36,277 nucleotides of DNA from an uncultured bacterium (GCA_905215555.1 CAJMQU010000046.1:1-36277); one strand, 5' to 3'. Counted from the first letter of the stretch, positions 8,245 through 17,772 are shown. Numbers and translations: made by a program. Notes: generated by a model from the letters alone, not told the origin.

Positions 8245-9558
8245 ATGAAGTTTTCCGAACTATCACTGAATGACCAGGTGCTTGATGCGCTGGAAGCCAT
8301 GCGCTTCGATGAGTGTACACCTATACAAGAGAAATCTATCCCCGTTATACTTGAAGGCAGAGATTTAATAGCCGTAGCGCAGACCGGAACCGGTAAGACT
8401 GCTGCTTATTTGCTGCCAATATTGAATAAACTTTCCGAGGGAGGGCATCCTGAAGATGCTATCAACTGCATTGTAATGTCACCCACGCGGGAGTTGGCGC
8501 AGCAGATTGACCAGCAGATGGAAGGATTCTCCTATTTTATGCCTGTCAGCAGTGTGGCCGTGTATGGAGGTAATGACGGAATACTCTTCGAACAGCAGAA
8601 AAAAGGGCTGATGCTGGGAGCCGATGTAGTGATAGCCACTCCGGGGCGTCTGATAGCCCATCTCAGTCTGGGTTATGTGGACCTTTCCCGTGTCTCCTAT
8701 TTCATTCTCGATGAAGCCGACCGTATGCTCGATATGGGATTCTTTGATGACATCATGCAGATTGTGAAGTACTTGCCCAAAGAACGGCAAACGATCATGT
8801 TTTCTGCTACCATGCCTGCCAAGATACAACAACTTGCCAATACCATTCTCAATAATCCGGCTGAAGTAAAACTTGCGGTTTCCCGTCCTGCTGACAAGAT
8901 AGTACAGGCAGCCTATGTTTGCTACGAAAACCAGAAGCTGGGCATTATCCGCAGTCTCTTTGCAGAACAGACTCCGGAGAGGGTTATAATCTTCGCGTCG
9001 TCTAAACTGAAAGTAAAGGAAGTGACGAAAGCACTGAAAATGATGAAGTTGAATGTCGGTGAAATGCACTCCGACCTGGAACAGGCGCAACGCGAGGAAG
9101 TGATGTATGAATTCAAAGCCGGACGGGTAAATATCCTTGTGGCTACTGATATCGTGGCACGTGGCATTGACATTGATGATATTCGTCTGGTCATTAACTA
9201 TGATGTACCGCATGATAGCGAAGATTACGTTCATCGTATCGGCCGTACGGCACGTGCCAACAACGACGGTGTTGCTTTGACTTTTATCAATGAGAAGGAG
9301 CAAAGCAATTTTAAGCAAATAGAAAACTTTCTGGAAAGAGAGATTTATAAAATTCCTGTGCCGGAGGAACTGGGTGAAGCCCCTGAATATAAACCCCGCA
9401 ATTATGAAGGCGGCAGAGGTGGTCGACGGAACTTCGCTAAGGGAGGCCGGAATACGAATAGAGTCGGTGGAAATGGCCAGAAGAAAGGTAATGCTTCAAG
9501 AGGAAGAAACAATGCTCCGAAAAGGAATAACAATAGTTCAGGGAGCAGTCAGAAATAA
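8245..9558 (+). CDS. DEAD-box ATP-dependent RNA helicase (RhlE/CsdA-like)
   Basis: A cytoplasmic RNA unwinding enzyme, probably in ribosome assembly or mRNA turnover, judging from the family. In order the 437-aa protein carries the Q motif (CTPIQ, 24-28), Walker A AQTGTGKT (45-52), PTRELA, DEAD at 156-159, SAT in MFSATMP, ATDIVARGID and the arginine-finger motif HRIGRTAR. The C-terminal 65 residues are a low-complexity tail rich in Gly, Arg and Asn, which in this family binds RNA nonspecifically. A dedicated promoter and terminator mark it as monocistronic. Bacteroides genomes hold several paralogs, so I do not give a gene symbol. Confidence 0.93.
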   Translation: MKFSELSLNDQVLDALEAMRFDECTPIQEKSIPVILEGRDLIAVAQTGTGKTAAYLLPILNKLSEGGHPEDAINCIVMSPTRELAQQIDQQMEGFSYFMPVSSVAVYGGNDGILFEQQKKGLMLGADVVIATPGRLIAHLSLGYVDLSRVSYFILDEADRMLDMGFFDDIMQIVKYLPKERQTIMFSATMPAKIQQLANTILNNPAEVKLAVSRPADKIVQAAYVCYENQKLGIIRSLFAEQTPERVIIFASSKLKVKEVTKALKMMKLNVGEMHSDLEQAQREEVMYEFKAGRVNILVATDIVARGIDIDDIRLVINYDVPHDSEDYVHRIGRTARANNDGVALTFINEKEQSNFKQIENFLEREIYKIPVPEELGEAPEYKPRNYEGGRGGRRNFAKGGRNTNRVGGNGQKKGNASRGRNNAPKRNNNSSGSSQK

Positions 9559-9585
9559 AGAGATCCCTTATAGGTTTTTATTTGG

Positions 9586-9615
9586 TGGTGGAGTTTTTAC
9601 TCCACCATTTTTATA
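9586..9615 (+). terminator. Terminator of the helicase gene
   Basis: A perfect 9-bp stem TGGTGGAGT/ACTCCACCA with a TTTT loop is followed by a T tract on the plus strand. It also contains the last codons and stop (9597-9599) of the convergent lipoprotein gene. The minus strand has no T tract, so it is mainly a plus-strand terminator. Confidence 0.8.
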
Positions 9616-10394
9616 TGTAGTTGTTTGTCTGAGTCGATGGTCAGGCTTACGAGATGGTAGACAGAACTTTCCGGTATGCGGAGTGTTGCCTCATAGTGAT
9701 AACCTTTTCCGTCTACTCCCATGAAGTTCATGTCGGTAAGTATAGTCTGCCTTAACTCTTCTTCCGGAAAGATATTCGCAAACATTTTCTTGGTAATATC
9801 TTTTCCATACAACTGATTTCTTCCTTCATATACACAGATATGTATCACGTTGTCGTAATATACATTATCCATGCTGATTCCTTCTTCAGAATAAGCAGTT
9901 TTGATGACTTTCATTTGAGAAGGGTTGATGTAGACATAACCTCGATAACGGTTTCCTTTGTACACTACCACACTATCCTTTTTTATTATTTCCGGAATAG
10001 AAGGAGTGATTTCTGTTTCCCGACTGGAAAATGCCAGCGTATCTTCCGGATTGTCTGATTTGTGCAGTTTCACAACCTCATCGGAGAGACTGTGGAACCA
10101 GAAGCTATATTCCGTCTGCCGGTCTATCTTATAAGCCGTGGGAGTATTTCCACGCATATAGATCGTATCACGGACAACTCTAAAGTAGACAGGCAGATTC
10201 TGCGGGTCGATATAATAAATAGTATCACCGTTAATACGCATTAACGGTATATCCGTCTCGTCATCCAACCAGATACCTTGCAATAGTTTTTTTGCCGTTA
10301 AGTCTTCCTTACCGGAAGCCTCCCCGTTTTTAGCACCGTTACAAGAAGCCAGCATCATAACGAGCACCATGGAAATAGCACCCCACTTTATCAT
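9597..10394 (-). CDS. Lipoprotein of unknown function (possibly DUF4738)
   Basis: The 265-aa protein begins with a lipoprotein signal peptide, with lipobox LASC at residues 15-18 (Cys18). The mature part has two features: a segment of short beta-strands with repeated threonine/isoleucine-tyrosine pairs (GDTIYYID, RDTIYMRG), then a C-terminal half with aromatic residues. The beginning (LLQGIWLDDETD, GDTIYY) resembles the DUF4738 lipoproteins of Bacteroides, from memory only. It follows ugd by 24 bp on the same strand and is probably the last gene of the polysaccharide operon. Nothing in the sequence shows that it handles polysaccharide. Confidence 0.75.
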   Translation of the reverse strand: MIKWGAISMVLVMMLASCNGAKNGEASGKEDLTAKKLLQGIWLDDETDIPLMRINGDTIYYIDPQNLPVYFRVVRDTIYMRGNTPTAYKIDRQTEYSFWFHSLSDEVVKLHKSDNPEDTLAFSSRETEITPSIPEIIKKDSVVVYKGNRYRGYVYINPSQMKVIKTAYSEEGISMDNVYYDNVIHICVYEGRNQLYGKDITKKMFANIFPEEELRQTILTDMNFMGVDGKGYHYEATLRIPESSVYHLVSLTIDSDKQLHIKMVE

Positions 10395-10418
10395 AACTCC
10401 CTTTATTTTGATTTATTT

Positions 10419-11732
10419 TTAATGTCCGATGCAATGGTAAGAAAAACCTTGCTCTTCCATATCTTTTTTGTCATAGATGTTACGCCCGTCCAGCACAACC
10501 GGCTGCTCCATCGTTTTCTTGATAACTGCCCATGATGGCAAACGGAATTCTTTCCATTCCGTAACCAGCATCATTGCATCGGCATCAAGCACAGCATCAT
10601 ACATATCCTTTGCGTAATAAATGCTTTCACCTATTCGGCGGCGGCATTCATCCATAGCAGCAGGATCGTAAGCACGTACTTTGCAGCCGGCTTTCAGCAG
10701 TTTATCTATTAAGATCAGTGAGGGCGCTTCGCGCATATCATCCGTTTCCGGCTTGAAAGCCAGTCCCCATAAGGCGATGTTTTTCCCTTTCAGCTCGTTA
10801 TTAAAATGTTTGCAGAGCTTGTTGAAGAGAATGCTCTTTTGCAATTCATTTACTTCTTCCACTGCATGGAGCACGCGCATCTGATAGCCATTTGACTCGG
10901 CCGTCTTGATGAGCGCCTTTACGTCTTTGGGGAAGCAGGAACCGCCATAACCAATACCCGGATACAGGAATTTACGTCCGATGCGGGTATCCGAACCGAT
11001 ACCGCTGCGCACCATATTTACATTTGCACCTACCAGTTCACAAAGATTGGCTATATCATTCATAAAGCTGATACGGGTGGCAAGCATTGAGTTGGCTGCG
11101 TATTTGGTCATTTCAGCAGAAGGAATATCCATGAAGATGACACGGAAGTTGTTCAGTAAAAACGGCTTATAGAGCTTGCTCATTATTTTTTTTGCACGTT
11201 CGGACTCCACTCCCACCACTACACGGTCCGGACTCATAAAGTCGTTAATGGCATTACCCTCTTTCAGAAATTCGGGATTGGAAGCCACATCGAATCCAAT
11301 GTTGACACCTCTCTTGTCCAGCTCCTCCTGAATGGCGGCACGCACTTTCTGGGCCGTACCTACGGGGACGGTACTTTTGGTGACTACCAGCATGTACTTC
11401 TGCATATTTCGTCCGATGGTACGGGCAACTTCGAGTACGTAGCTAAGATCGGCGCTTCCATCTTCATCAGGAGGGGTGCCAACAGCACTGAAAACGACTT
11501 CCACATCATTCAGACAACTTTCCAGCGAAGTTGTGAAATGCAGGCGGCCGGCTTTTACATTGCGGTTCACCATCTCTTCCAATCCACTCTCATAGATAGG
11601 GATGACGCCCTTCTTCAATGCTTCTATTTTTTCACTGTTGGTGTCTACGCAAATAACGTTGACGCCAATTTCTGCAAAACAGGTTCCGGTCACCAGACCG
11701 ACATATCCTGTACCGACAATAGCTGCTTTCAT
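10419..11732 (-). CDS. ugd: UDP-glucose 6-dehydrogenase
   Basis: Oxidises UDP-glucose to UDP-glucuronate with two NAD+, supplying an acidic sugar for the polysaccharide. The 437-aa protein has the N-terminal Rossmann motif GTGYVG (7-12), the central UDP-glucose/GDP-mannose dehydrogenase domain with the catalytic cysteine in GYGGSCFPKD (Cys266), and the C-terminal UDP-binding domain (NIALWGLAFKPETDDMREAPS). Length and motifs match the bacterial family. It lies 8 bp downstream of rmlC in the same transcript, which suggests a uronic acid in the repeat unit. Confidence 0.95.
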   Translation of the reverse strand: MKAAIVGTGYVGLVTGTCFAEIGVNVICVDTNSEKIEALKKGVIPIYESGLEEMVNRNVKAGRLHFTTSLESCLNDVEVVFSAVGTPPDEDGSADLSYVLEVARTIGRNMQKYMLVVTKSTVPVGTAQKVRAAIQEELDKRGVNIGFDVASNPEFLKEGNAINDFMSPDRVVVGVESERAKKIMSKLYKPFLLNNFRVIFMDIPSAEMTKYAANSMLATRISFMNDIANLCELVGANVNMVRSGIGSDTRIGRKFLYPGIGYGGSCFPKDVKALIKTAESNGYQMRVLHAVEEVNELQKSILFNKLCKHFNNELKGKNIALWGLAFKPETDDMREAPSLILIDKLLKAGCKVRAYDPAAMDECRRRIGESIYYAKDMYDAVLDADAMMLVTEWKEFRLPSWAVIKKTMEQPVVLDGRNIYDKKDMEEQGFSYHCIGH

Positions 11733-11740
11733 ACTCTTTA

Positions 11741-12286
11741 TTAAAAATAGACCGCATCCCGGAAAAGTGGAGCAATCTTATCTTTGGGGGATAATAATAG
11801 TTGTTCTTCGGCAACAGGCCAGTCTATACCTATTGTTTCGTCATTGAAACGAATGGAAGCTTCTGCCTGCGGGGCGTAGACATTATCTACTTTATAGGTG
11901 AAAACAGCTTCATCACTGAGTACCAGAAAACCATGGGCAAATCCACGGGGAATGAAGAACTGACGTTTGTTCTCCTCACTCAGTTCCGCACTGACATACT
12001 TACCGAATGTCGGAGAGGATTGGCGCAGGTCTACCGCTACGTCCAGCACTTTACCTTTAATGACGCGCACCAGCTTGGCCTGGCAATACTCGCCCTTCTG
12101 ATAATGCAGTCCGCGCAACACGCCGAAAGAGGATTTCGATTCGTTGTCCTGAATGAAATGGACGTTGCCGACGTGTGCTGTGAATTCTTCTTCTTTGAAG
12201 GCTTCCATGAAGTAGCCGCGTTCGTCACGAAATACTTTCGGCTCAATCAGCCATACACCATCAATTTCCGTTTGTATGTAATTCAT
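11741..12286 (-). CDS. rfbC: dTDP-4-dehydrorhamnose 3,5-epimerase
   Basis: The third enzyme of dTDP-L-rhamnose synthesis, a cupin. The 181-aa protein has the family signature SFGVLRGLHYQ with catalytic His61 and the later tyrosine in TYKVDNVYAP (Tyr131), plus FIPRGFAHGF. Length is normal. It is the only rml gene in the window; rmlA, rmlB and rmlD are not present here and must be elsewhere if rhamnose is made. It sits between the Wzi-like gene (5 bp away) and ugd (8 bp) in the polysaccharide operon. Confidence 0.94.
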   Translation of the reverse strand: MNYIQTEIDGVWLIEPKVFRDERGYFMEAFKEEEFTAHVGNVHFIQDNESKSSFGVLRGLHYQKGEYCQAKLVRVIKGKVLDVAVDLRQSSPTFGKYVSAELSEENKRQFFIPRGFAHGFLVLSDEAVFTYKVDNVYAPQAEASIRFNDETIGIDWPVAEEQLLLSPKDKIAPLFRDAVYF

Positions 12287-12291
12287 CTTTT

Positions 12292-13728
12292 TCAGAATGT
12301 TTTATGTACTTTCAACTGGCAACCTAAATTGTCACCATATATCTCTCCGATGTCAAAAGCGACGGAAGCATTGAAGCGCCATCCCTTCCATTTGCGGGGA
12401 GCATAGAAAACTGATGCAAAAGTAGAAAAATTTTCTAATATATCGGGTATAGGTTTGAAAGGAGTTCCCCAAGTTTTATTATATGATAGTTTTGCGAGGT
12501 AAGTCCACTCGCTGCTGATGTCTCCGCTCCACCCCAAATGCATTGCCCGGATGCGGTTGTATTTGAAGGTCATATCACCGTCCTTGTTGTAGATGGGAGA
12601 AGCAATCAAAGGATTTCCCATTGCCATCCCCCAGTGTACCCAACCGGGATACCAGTCATTATTATAATAGTCATCGGCTCCGCCTGTTTTTTCCACTACA
12701 GTGAAGTCAACTCCGTGCATCGGCCCGCTTTGGTTGCTTGTCTGATAATATTCCAGTACGAAACCGTTGATAGCCTGTTTATGATTAGATTTGTATTCGA
12801 TGCCCCACAGACCGTCAAATCCGTTAAGTTTGCCCATTCCGCTGAAATCATCGTAATAATTTTCCAGATAAGCGCTGATGGAGAAATCCTCATGACGATA
12901 AGTCATCCGGATATGCTCGCTACCCATAAAATTGCCTTGATAGGCTATTTGTTCTCCTTCAGGACTACTGTCATCTCCACGGCTGGGAATGAATACTTTG
13001 AAATAATCTTTCCAACTATTTCCAAGATCTCCAGCATCTATTCCGGCACTTTTATAACCACCGAATTGTACATCCAGGCTCATTCCTACATCCAGTTGCC
13101 ACTTTCCCTGTGGTACTCCGATACGGAGGAATCCGCTTTTATGGTGATATTTGATACTCTTGGTATACCAATACTCCTCTCCTACCTGATTTTTCTGATA
13201 ATTGTTGTCAGTAAACCAACCGTATGAGATTTCCGCTTTCAGGGCAAGTCGTGGCAAGATCCGCACATACTCCGGCAGACCGATCCAAACCTGTGGAATA
13301 GGTCTCGCATTGCCTGACCAAGTCAGGCCGCCACTGCTCAATTGTTGATTTAATAATGGAGAGTCAATCTCTTTGCTTCCAACAAATACCCCCATCCATT
13401 TATATCGGACATCAGCATATGCCTGCTGTAATATAAAGGTGGATGTGAAACCGGAAGCCACTGCCATATCCAAGCCACCTTCTAATCGCCATTGGCGAAT
13501 TGTATCTGTATAGAATGCTCCTCCTCGCAGATAAGTATTATTGCCGATTGAGGAAAATCCATGTTGATTACTTACCTGCCACATAGGCGTGTTGTCACCG
13601 CTATGGACAGATGCGCCGTATTCAACGAAAGAAGAGACATTTTGCCGCTTCAGTCTGCTCTGTGCTTTCATTACTGACGAAGCAGGGCAACATAGCAGGA
13701 TTGCAAGAATATAACAGGATATACGCAT
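12292..13728 (-). CDS. Wzi-type capsule assembly outer-membrane protein
   Basis: The 478-aa protein has an N-terminal signal peptide (about 1-22) and then many short amphipathic strands with alternating aromatic residues, as expected for an outer-membrane beta-barrel. Stretches such as SGGLTWSGNARPIPQVWIGLPEY and the closing aromatic phenylalanine fit the capsule-assembly Wzi family (Pfam Capsule_assembly_Wzi), whose E. coli member is a lectin that attaches capsule to the surface. It starts 3 bp after the stop of the priming transferase gene and precedes rfbC by 5 bp. This suggests that the polysaccharide is retained at the surface rather than only secreted. Confidence 0.85.
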   Translation of the reverse strand: MRISCYILAILLCCPASSVMKAQSRLKRQNVSSFVEYGASVHSGDNTPMWQVSNQHGFSSIGNNTYLRGGAFYTDTIRQWRLEGGLDMAVASGFTSTFILQQAYADVRYKWMGVFVGSKEIDSPLLNQQLSSGGLTWSGNARPIPQVWIGLPEYVRILPRLALKAEISYGWFTDNNYQKNQVGEEYWYTKSIKYHHKSGFLRIGVPQGKWQLDVGMSLDVQFGGYKSAGIDAGDLGNSWKDYFKVFIPSRGDDSSPEGEQIAYQGNFMGSEHIRMTYRHEDFSISAYLENYYDDFSGMGKLNGFDGLWGIEYKSNHKQAINGFVLEYYQTSNQSGPMHGVDFTVVEKTGGADDYYNNDWYPGWVHWGMAMGNPLIASPIYNKDGDMTFKYNRIRAMHLGWSGDISSEWTYLAKLSYNKTWGTPFKPIPDILENFSTFASVFYAPRKWKGWRFNASVAFDIGEIYGDNLGCQLKVHKTF

Positions 13729-13731
13729 AGA

Positions 13732-14352
13732 TTACCGGAATATTATTTTTAATGTCTTGAACATGATTTTTATATCTAATGCAAATGACCAATGTTCCAT
13801 ATACCAGATATCATATTCCACCCTTTTTTTCATTTTATCCAATTTTTCCGTCTCACCACGCAAGTTGTGTACTTGTGCCCAGCCGGTTATTCCCGGTTTC
13901 ACTAACAATCTTTTGTTGTAGTCGGGAATAATGCTGCAATATTGCTCCGTATGAATCAACATATGTGGGCGCGGACCTACGATAGACATATCTCCTTTCA
14001 GTACGTTCCAGAATTGAGGCAACTCATCAATGCTGGTGATACGTAAGAAACGTCCGAACGGAGTAATACGGGGATCATCATCAGATGCCTGTTGCGTATC
14101 TGATTCCCTATTTGGCAACATCGAACGAAATTTATAGCAGATGAACTCCCGTTTATATTGTCCATTTCTTTTTTGTGAGAATATTATTTTGCCGGGCATC
14201 TTTATCTTGATGCAACATCCTATGATGATATATGCCCATGGATATATCAGAATTAGGATTATTGAAGCAAATACGATATCTAATATTCGTTTAAGAATTT
14301 GATTGCATTTCCGTTGCAGGGGGAAATGATATGATGGATAATATATATTCAT
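13732..14352 (-). CDS. Undecaprenyl-phosphate sugar-1-phosphate transferase (priming enzyme)
   Basis: A minimal bacterial sugar transferase of the PglC/WcaJ-C-terminal type that starts repeat-unit synthesis by loading a sugar phosphate on undecaprenyl phosphate. It has one membrane hairpin segment (about 25-45), basic residues around KRNGQYKREF, the catalytic Asp-Glu dyad in SIDELPQFWNVLKGD (109-110) and the VGPRP motif. The ATG at 14352 gives 206 aa; an upstream extension to 14391 would start with TTG and is less likely. The large N-terminal membrane region of full WcaJ is absent. The donor sugar cannot be told from sequence. Confidence 0.92.
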   Translation of the reverse strand: MNIYYPSYHFPLQRKCNQILKRILDIVFASIILILIYPWAYIIIGCCIKIKMPGKIIFSQKRNGQYKREFICYKFRSMLPNRESDTQQASDDDPRITPFGRFLRITSIDELPQFWNVLKGDMSIVGPRPHMLIHTEQYCSIIPDYNKRLLVKPGITGWAQVHNLRGETEKLDKMKKRVEYDIWYMEHWSFALDIKIMFKTLKIIFR

Positions 14353-14409
14353 ACTAAAACATAACGATACTCTTAGCTTATAAAACGGCAAATCGTTTCC
14401 TATATTGTT

Positions 14410-15507
14410 TTATACTATCAAAGAATCATAAATTTCTTTAGTACGTAGGGCAATATACGGCCAGTTGTATGCTGAGAGATTATAATCAATGCGTTCATTC
14501 CGAATACTTTCTATTCTCTTTTCTAATGCTTGTCGCATATCGGTGAAATCACTGCTTTTGAAGTAACACTCATCCGGTAATCCGATTTCCTTATTTGCCG
14601 GTATATCACTTGCAAGTATTGGAGCGCCATAGCTCATGGCTTCAAGTAGCGCAATAGGTAAACCCTCATGGGTAGACGGCAATACAAATAACTTCGTATA
14701 TGTATACAACTCCGCAAGTTTATCTCCTTTTATAAAGCCTGGCAAACATATATTATTCTCTTCTCTGCACGTCTCTTTCAATTTTTGTACATAGCTGTCC
14801 TGATGATCGGCACTGCCGGCTATGACCAACTTCAAGGAGGACGAAGGAAGCTGTTTGAACGCCTCGACCAGCGTGTCGAAACCTTTTTCTTTCACAAGAC
14901 GTCCTACGGCTAAAATGTAGCCATATTCCGTCAGTCCTAAACTTTGGATGAATTCAGTACCGGGTGTTTGAGCAATGGCTTTAACTCCATTATATATCAG
15001 CGTGATGTTTTTCTTCGAAGGATATTTGTGTAAAATCATCTGCCGTATATGTTCTGAAATCACAATTATATGATTGGCATAATGTATCCCTGCTTTTTCT
15101 CCTGTACGGAGTATCCATTTGGCAAATTTTCCCCACTTTTCACGGTTGTAGTCCGGGCCATGATGCGTCACTACCACTTTCATGCCCAACATACGTGCCA
15201 GCGGGGTCATCAGAGCCGGACCTACTGCATGGATATGTACAATGTCGGCTCCTATTCTGCGAGCATACAATACAGCCAGAAAAGTGTGCAGAAAAGCCTC
15301 CAGATACTTGTTTCGCAACACCTTTACATCCTTTATGGCAACTTGTTTGTACGTTTTCACAGCACGGTCTATCGCATAGTCGGGACGACGAACAACGATA
15401 ATTTCATGTTGCTTATCTGCAATTAGCGGATAGAGTTCCTCGCAATGCGTTTCTATCCCTCCTTGTATGCCGGGAATGCCTCTGGTACCGGTGACTACTA
15501 TCTTCAT
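14410..15507 (-). CDS. Glycosyltransferase family 4
   Basis: A 365-aa cytoplasmic GT-B enzyme that adds one sugar to the lipid-linked repeat unit. It has an N-terminal Rossmann domain with a glycine-rich loop (TGTRGIPGIQGG, 7-18) and a C-terminal GT4 domain with AVGRLVKEKGFD and the EX7E motif (Glu281-Glu289, in HEGLPIALLEAM). The start overlaps the stop of the radical SAM gene by ATGA, showing tight coupling. Donor and linkage are unknown. The N-terminus resembles rhamnosyltransferase-like members seen beside rml genes, but that is a weak hint. Confidence 0.9.
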   Translation of the reverse strand: MKIVVTGTRGIPGIQGGIETHCEELYPLIADKQHEIIVVRRPDYAIDRAVKTYKQVAIKDVKVLRNKYLEAFLHTFLAVLYARRIGADIVHIHAVGPALMTPLARMLGMKVVVTHHGPDYNREKWGKFAKWILRTGEKAGIHYANHIIVISEHIRQMILHKYPSKKNITLIYNGVKAIAQTPGTEFIQSLGLTEYGYILAVGRLVKEKGFDTLVEAFKQLPSSSLKLVIAGSADHQDSYVQKLKETCREENNICLPGFIKGDKLAELYTYTKLFVLPSTHEGLPIALLEAMSYGAPILASDIPANKEIGLPDECYFKSSDFTDMRQALEKRIESIRNERIDYNLSAYNWPYIALRTKEIYDSLIV

Positions 15508-16526
15508 TCTTCTTTATCGTCTAAGGTTATGGAATATCCCAGCAACGACTGTAGCTTTTGATACAATACCCATCTCATTGGCGTCGCTATATATTTTTTC
15601 ATGACCGGAGCAGCAGTCCCTACCATCCAGCAATTTTTAGGACACTCGCGTACACGTTTTCTGATGCGTTCGGCCTGTTCGCCTCTCCATAACTCCTCGA
15701 AAGAAGACATGGTACGGATATTTCCCATACTTTCTTTCCAGTATTTGCTTTCCAAACCATTACAGGGATAGACGTCACCATAAGGATCTACAAAGAAATT
15801 AACCAACCCTGCTTCACAAGGCAGCAAACGAGGCTTTCCTTTGATATAATTGATTAACCCCCAGTTAAAGTAAGCTCGAAACCAGGATTTCGGATGCTTT
15901 TCTTTTAATTGCCATTCTATTAGTTTTCCAAAGTTGCTGCAAACTTCTGTTTGGTTGGTAATCACATTATCTGTCTTATGAAAGTAGTATGAGTTATGCA
16001 GGGCCGCAGTTGCAAATTCCATCCCCAGCGAGCGGGACAAACGGTATAACGAAAGCATATCAGCTGAATTGGAGTTGGAAACTGTAATTCCAAAACCTAT
16101 ATCCTTCACTCCCATCTCCTTTAGTTGTAACAAGGTGCGAAGTCCCTTATCAAACCCGCCTTGCCTTCCTCGAAGTTCATCATTCTTCAAGGATAATCCC
16201 TCGATACTAATACGTATCCCTATTTTGGGAAACTTCCTGGCTAAACGGATAATACGTTCTTCAAACCATCCTGAAGTTGAAATAACAACGCGAGGAGATT
16301 TGCGGAATGCTACTTTTACGATTTCCTCCAGATCTTCCCGGATAAAGGGTTCTCCCCCTGTGATATTTATGAATTTTACTTTCGGAAGTTTTTCAATTTC
16401 TGCCGGACTGATTTCTTTGTCTTTATCTGTGGGATTTTGCCATATATTACACATCTGGCACTGCATCGGGCAGCGATATGTAACAATGATACACATGTCA
16501 GTGGGCGAATTTATAACAGATTTCAT
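15504..16526 (-). CDS. Radical SAM protein with SPASM/twitch-like C-terminus
   Basis: An iron-sulfur enzyme that cleaves SAM to a 5'-deoxyadenosyl radical. The N-terminus has the CX3CX2C motif (Cys19, Cys23, Cys26) and FINITGGEPF as the SAM-binding GGE motif. The C-terminal part has four more cysteines (Cys237, Cys255, Cys295, Cys299) in the arrangement PCEAG / DPYGDVYPCNG / ECPKNC, typical of an auxiliary cluster. The ATG at 16526 (340 aa) is preferred over a TTG extension to 16553. The gene sits between two glycosyltransferases and overlaps the next start by ATGA, so it belongs to the polysaccharide operon. No peptide precursor gene is next to it. A carbohydrate-modifying role is inferred from context only. 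Confidence 0.88.
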   Translation of the reverse strand: MKSVINSPTDMCIIVTYRCPMQCQMCNIWQNPTDKDKEISPAEIEKLPKVKFINITGGEPFIREDLEEIVKVAFRKSPRVVISTSGWFEERIIRLARKFPKIGIRISIEGLSLKNDELRGRQGGFDKGLRTLLQLKEMGVKDIGFGITVSNSNSADMLSLYRLSRSLGMEFATAALHNSYYFHKTDNVITNQTEVCSNFGKLIEWQLKEKHPKSWFRAYFNWGLINYIKGKPRLLPCEAGLVNFFVDPYGDVYPCNGLESKYWKESMGNIRTMSSFEELWRGEQAERIRKRVRECPKNCWMVGTAAPVMKKYIATPMRWVLYQKLQSLLGYSITLDDKEE

Positions 16527-16564
16527 ATATATATGCAGTTTATTTGTTTGCAAAAATACTATTT

Positions 16565-17761
16565 TTACTCCTTTCCTACTATCTCAAGCCACTTTTGATA
16601 ATATTGTTTACCGGAAAAACGCCGGCGTGATGTAGCTGCCAGATTATCCCGATGTACAGCAGTTGCAGAAGCAAACATTTCGGTAATGAGTGCCGGCAAT
16701 TCATTATCCCTTTCAAAGAGACAATTACACTTGTCGGTTTCCAATAGTTCCGGAATGCCGCCGATGTTTCTGCCTAATACGGGAGTACCATAACACAGAG
16801 ATTCGATGACGCTAAGAGGATTGTTCTCATACCAGATAGAAGGAATTACGGTAAATGATACCCTCTTTAAAAGCTCTGCAATCTCTTTAGAAGCCAAATG
16901 TCCGAGAAAGACAATATTGTCTGCGGTATATTTTCGTACCAAATCATTCTTTAAAGGTCCTGTACCGGCTATATATAATGTATAAGGTAATTGAGTTGCA
17001 GCTTTTAAGAGTGATTCTACCCCTTTTTCTTCTGATAAACGTCCGATATAGGCATAAGAATTTTCCCGTCCGGAAGCGGACGGATTTACATCGGACTTGA
17101 TCGGCTCTTCTGCTATGAAATTGTGGATGACTTGCAGTTTCTCAGCCGAATAACCTCCTTGTTGCATTTTCTCTGCCATAAAACGGCTGGGACAAATAAA
17201 TGTATCTGTCCATTCCATAAGTTTTTTCTTATTCCAGTTTTTAGCTTCTGTCCAAGCCAAAATGCTTGCCAACAGATTATTTTTCATGCATTTACGGAGT
17301 ATTACATTCTTTTTATGGAGAAAGCAGGCCTCGCATATTTCTCCCTTACACAAACAATCATATGCCGGACATAGCAACTTGTAATCATGCAGTGTCCAGA
17401 TAACCTTGATCCCCTGTTCGTGCGCAAGTCGGGCAACCAGCGGGGAAAGATAAGAGTGAATATTATTCAGATGCACAATATCCGGTTGAAAATCTTTCAA
17501 GAGTTCTTTAAACCCCTCTTTTACTCCTGTACCCCATAAGATACGCTTGGCGGCTTTTATTTTTCCGGATAGGCTTGTTGAGGAGAAATTGATTTCTTTT
17601 GCAAAAAAAGGGTTTCCTTCACCCTGTATGTTTTCCGGATAGTCCATAGCATAAAAACGTACCGTATGCCCCGCTTCGCGCAGCATCCGGCCAAGGCTCA
17701 GGGTATAAATGCAATCACCTCCCCGGGGATAAAGGAACTTATTGACAAGAAGAATTTTCAT
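16565..17761 (-). CDS. Glycosyltransferase family 4
   Basis: A 398-aa GT-B fold enzyme. The N-terminal domain starts MKILLVNKFLYPRGGDCIY, a common GT4 opening with an acceptor-side glycine pair. The C-terminal domain has AYIGRLSEEKGVE and an EX7E motif in WYENNPLSVIESLCYG. A central cysteine-rich stretch (LLCPAYDCLCKGEICEACF) occurs in a subgroup of these enzymes, possibly as a structural metal site. It is 38 bp upstream of the radical SAM start and 11 bp downstream of the GT2 gene. Substrate unknown. Confidence 0.9.
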   Translation of the reverse strand: MKILLVNKFLYPRGGDCIYTLSLGRMLREAGHTVRFYAMDYPENIQGEGNPFFAKEINFSSTSLSGKIKAAKRILWGTGVKEGFKELLKDFQPDIVHLNNIHSYLSPLVARLAHEQGIKVIWTLHDYKLLCPAYDCLCKGEICEACFLHKKNVILRKCMKNNLLASILAWTEAKNWNKKKLMEWTDTFICPSRFMAEKMQQGGYSAEKLQVIHNFIAEEPIKSDVNPSASGRENSYAYIGRLSEEKGVESLLKAATQLPYTLYIAGTGPLKNDLVRKYTADNIVFLGHLASKEIAELLKRVSFTVIPSIWYENNPLSVIESLCYGTPVLGRNIGGIPELLETDKCNCLFERDNELPALITEMFASATAVHRDNLAATSRRRFSGKQYYQKWLEIVGKE

Positions 17762-17772
17762 TGCTGATATAT

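Noticed and set aside
12538..13227. 229-aa plus-strand ORF opposite the Wzi-like gene
   Set aside because: Shadow frame; the minus strand has a signal peptide and barrel pattern.
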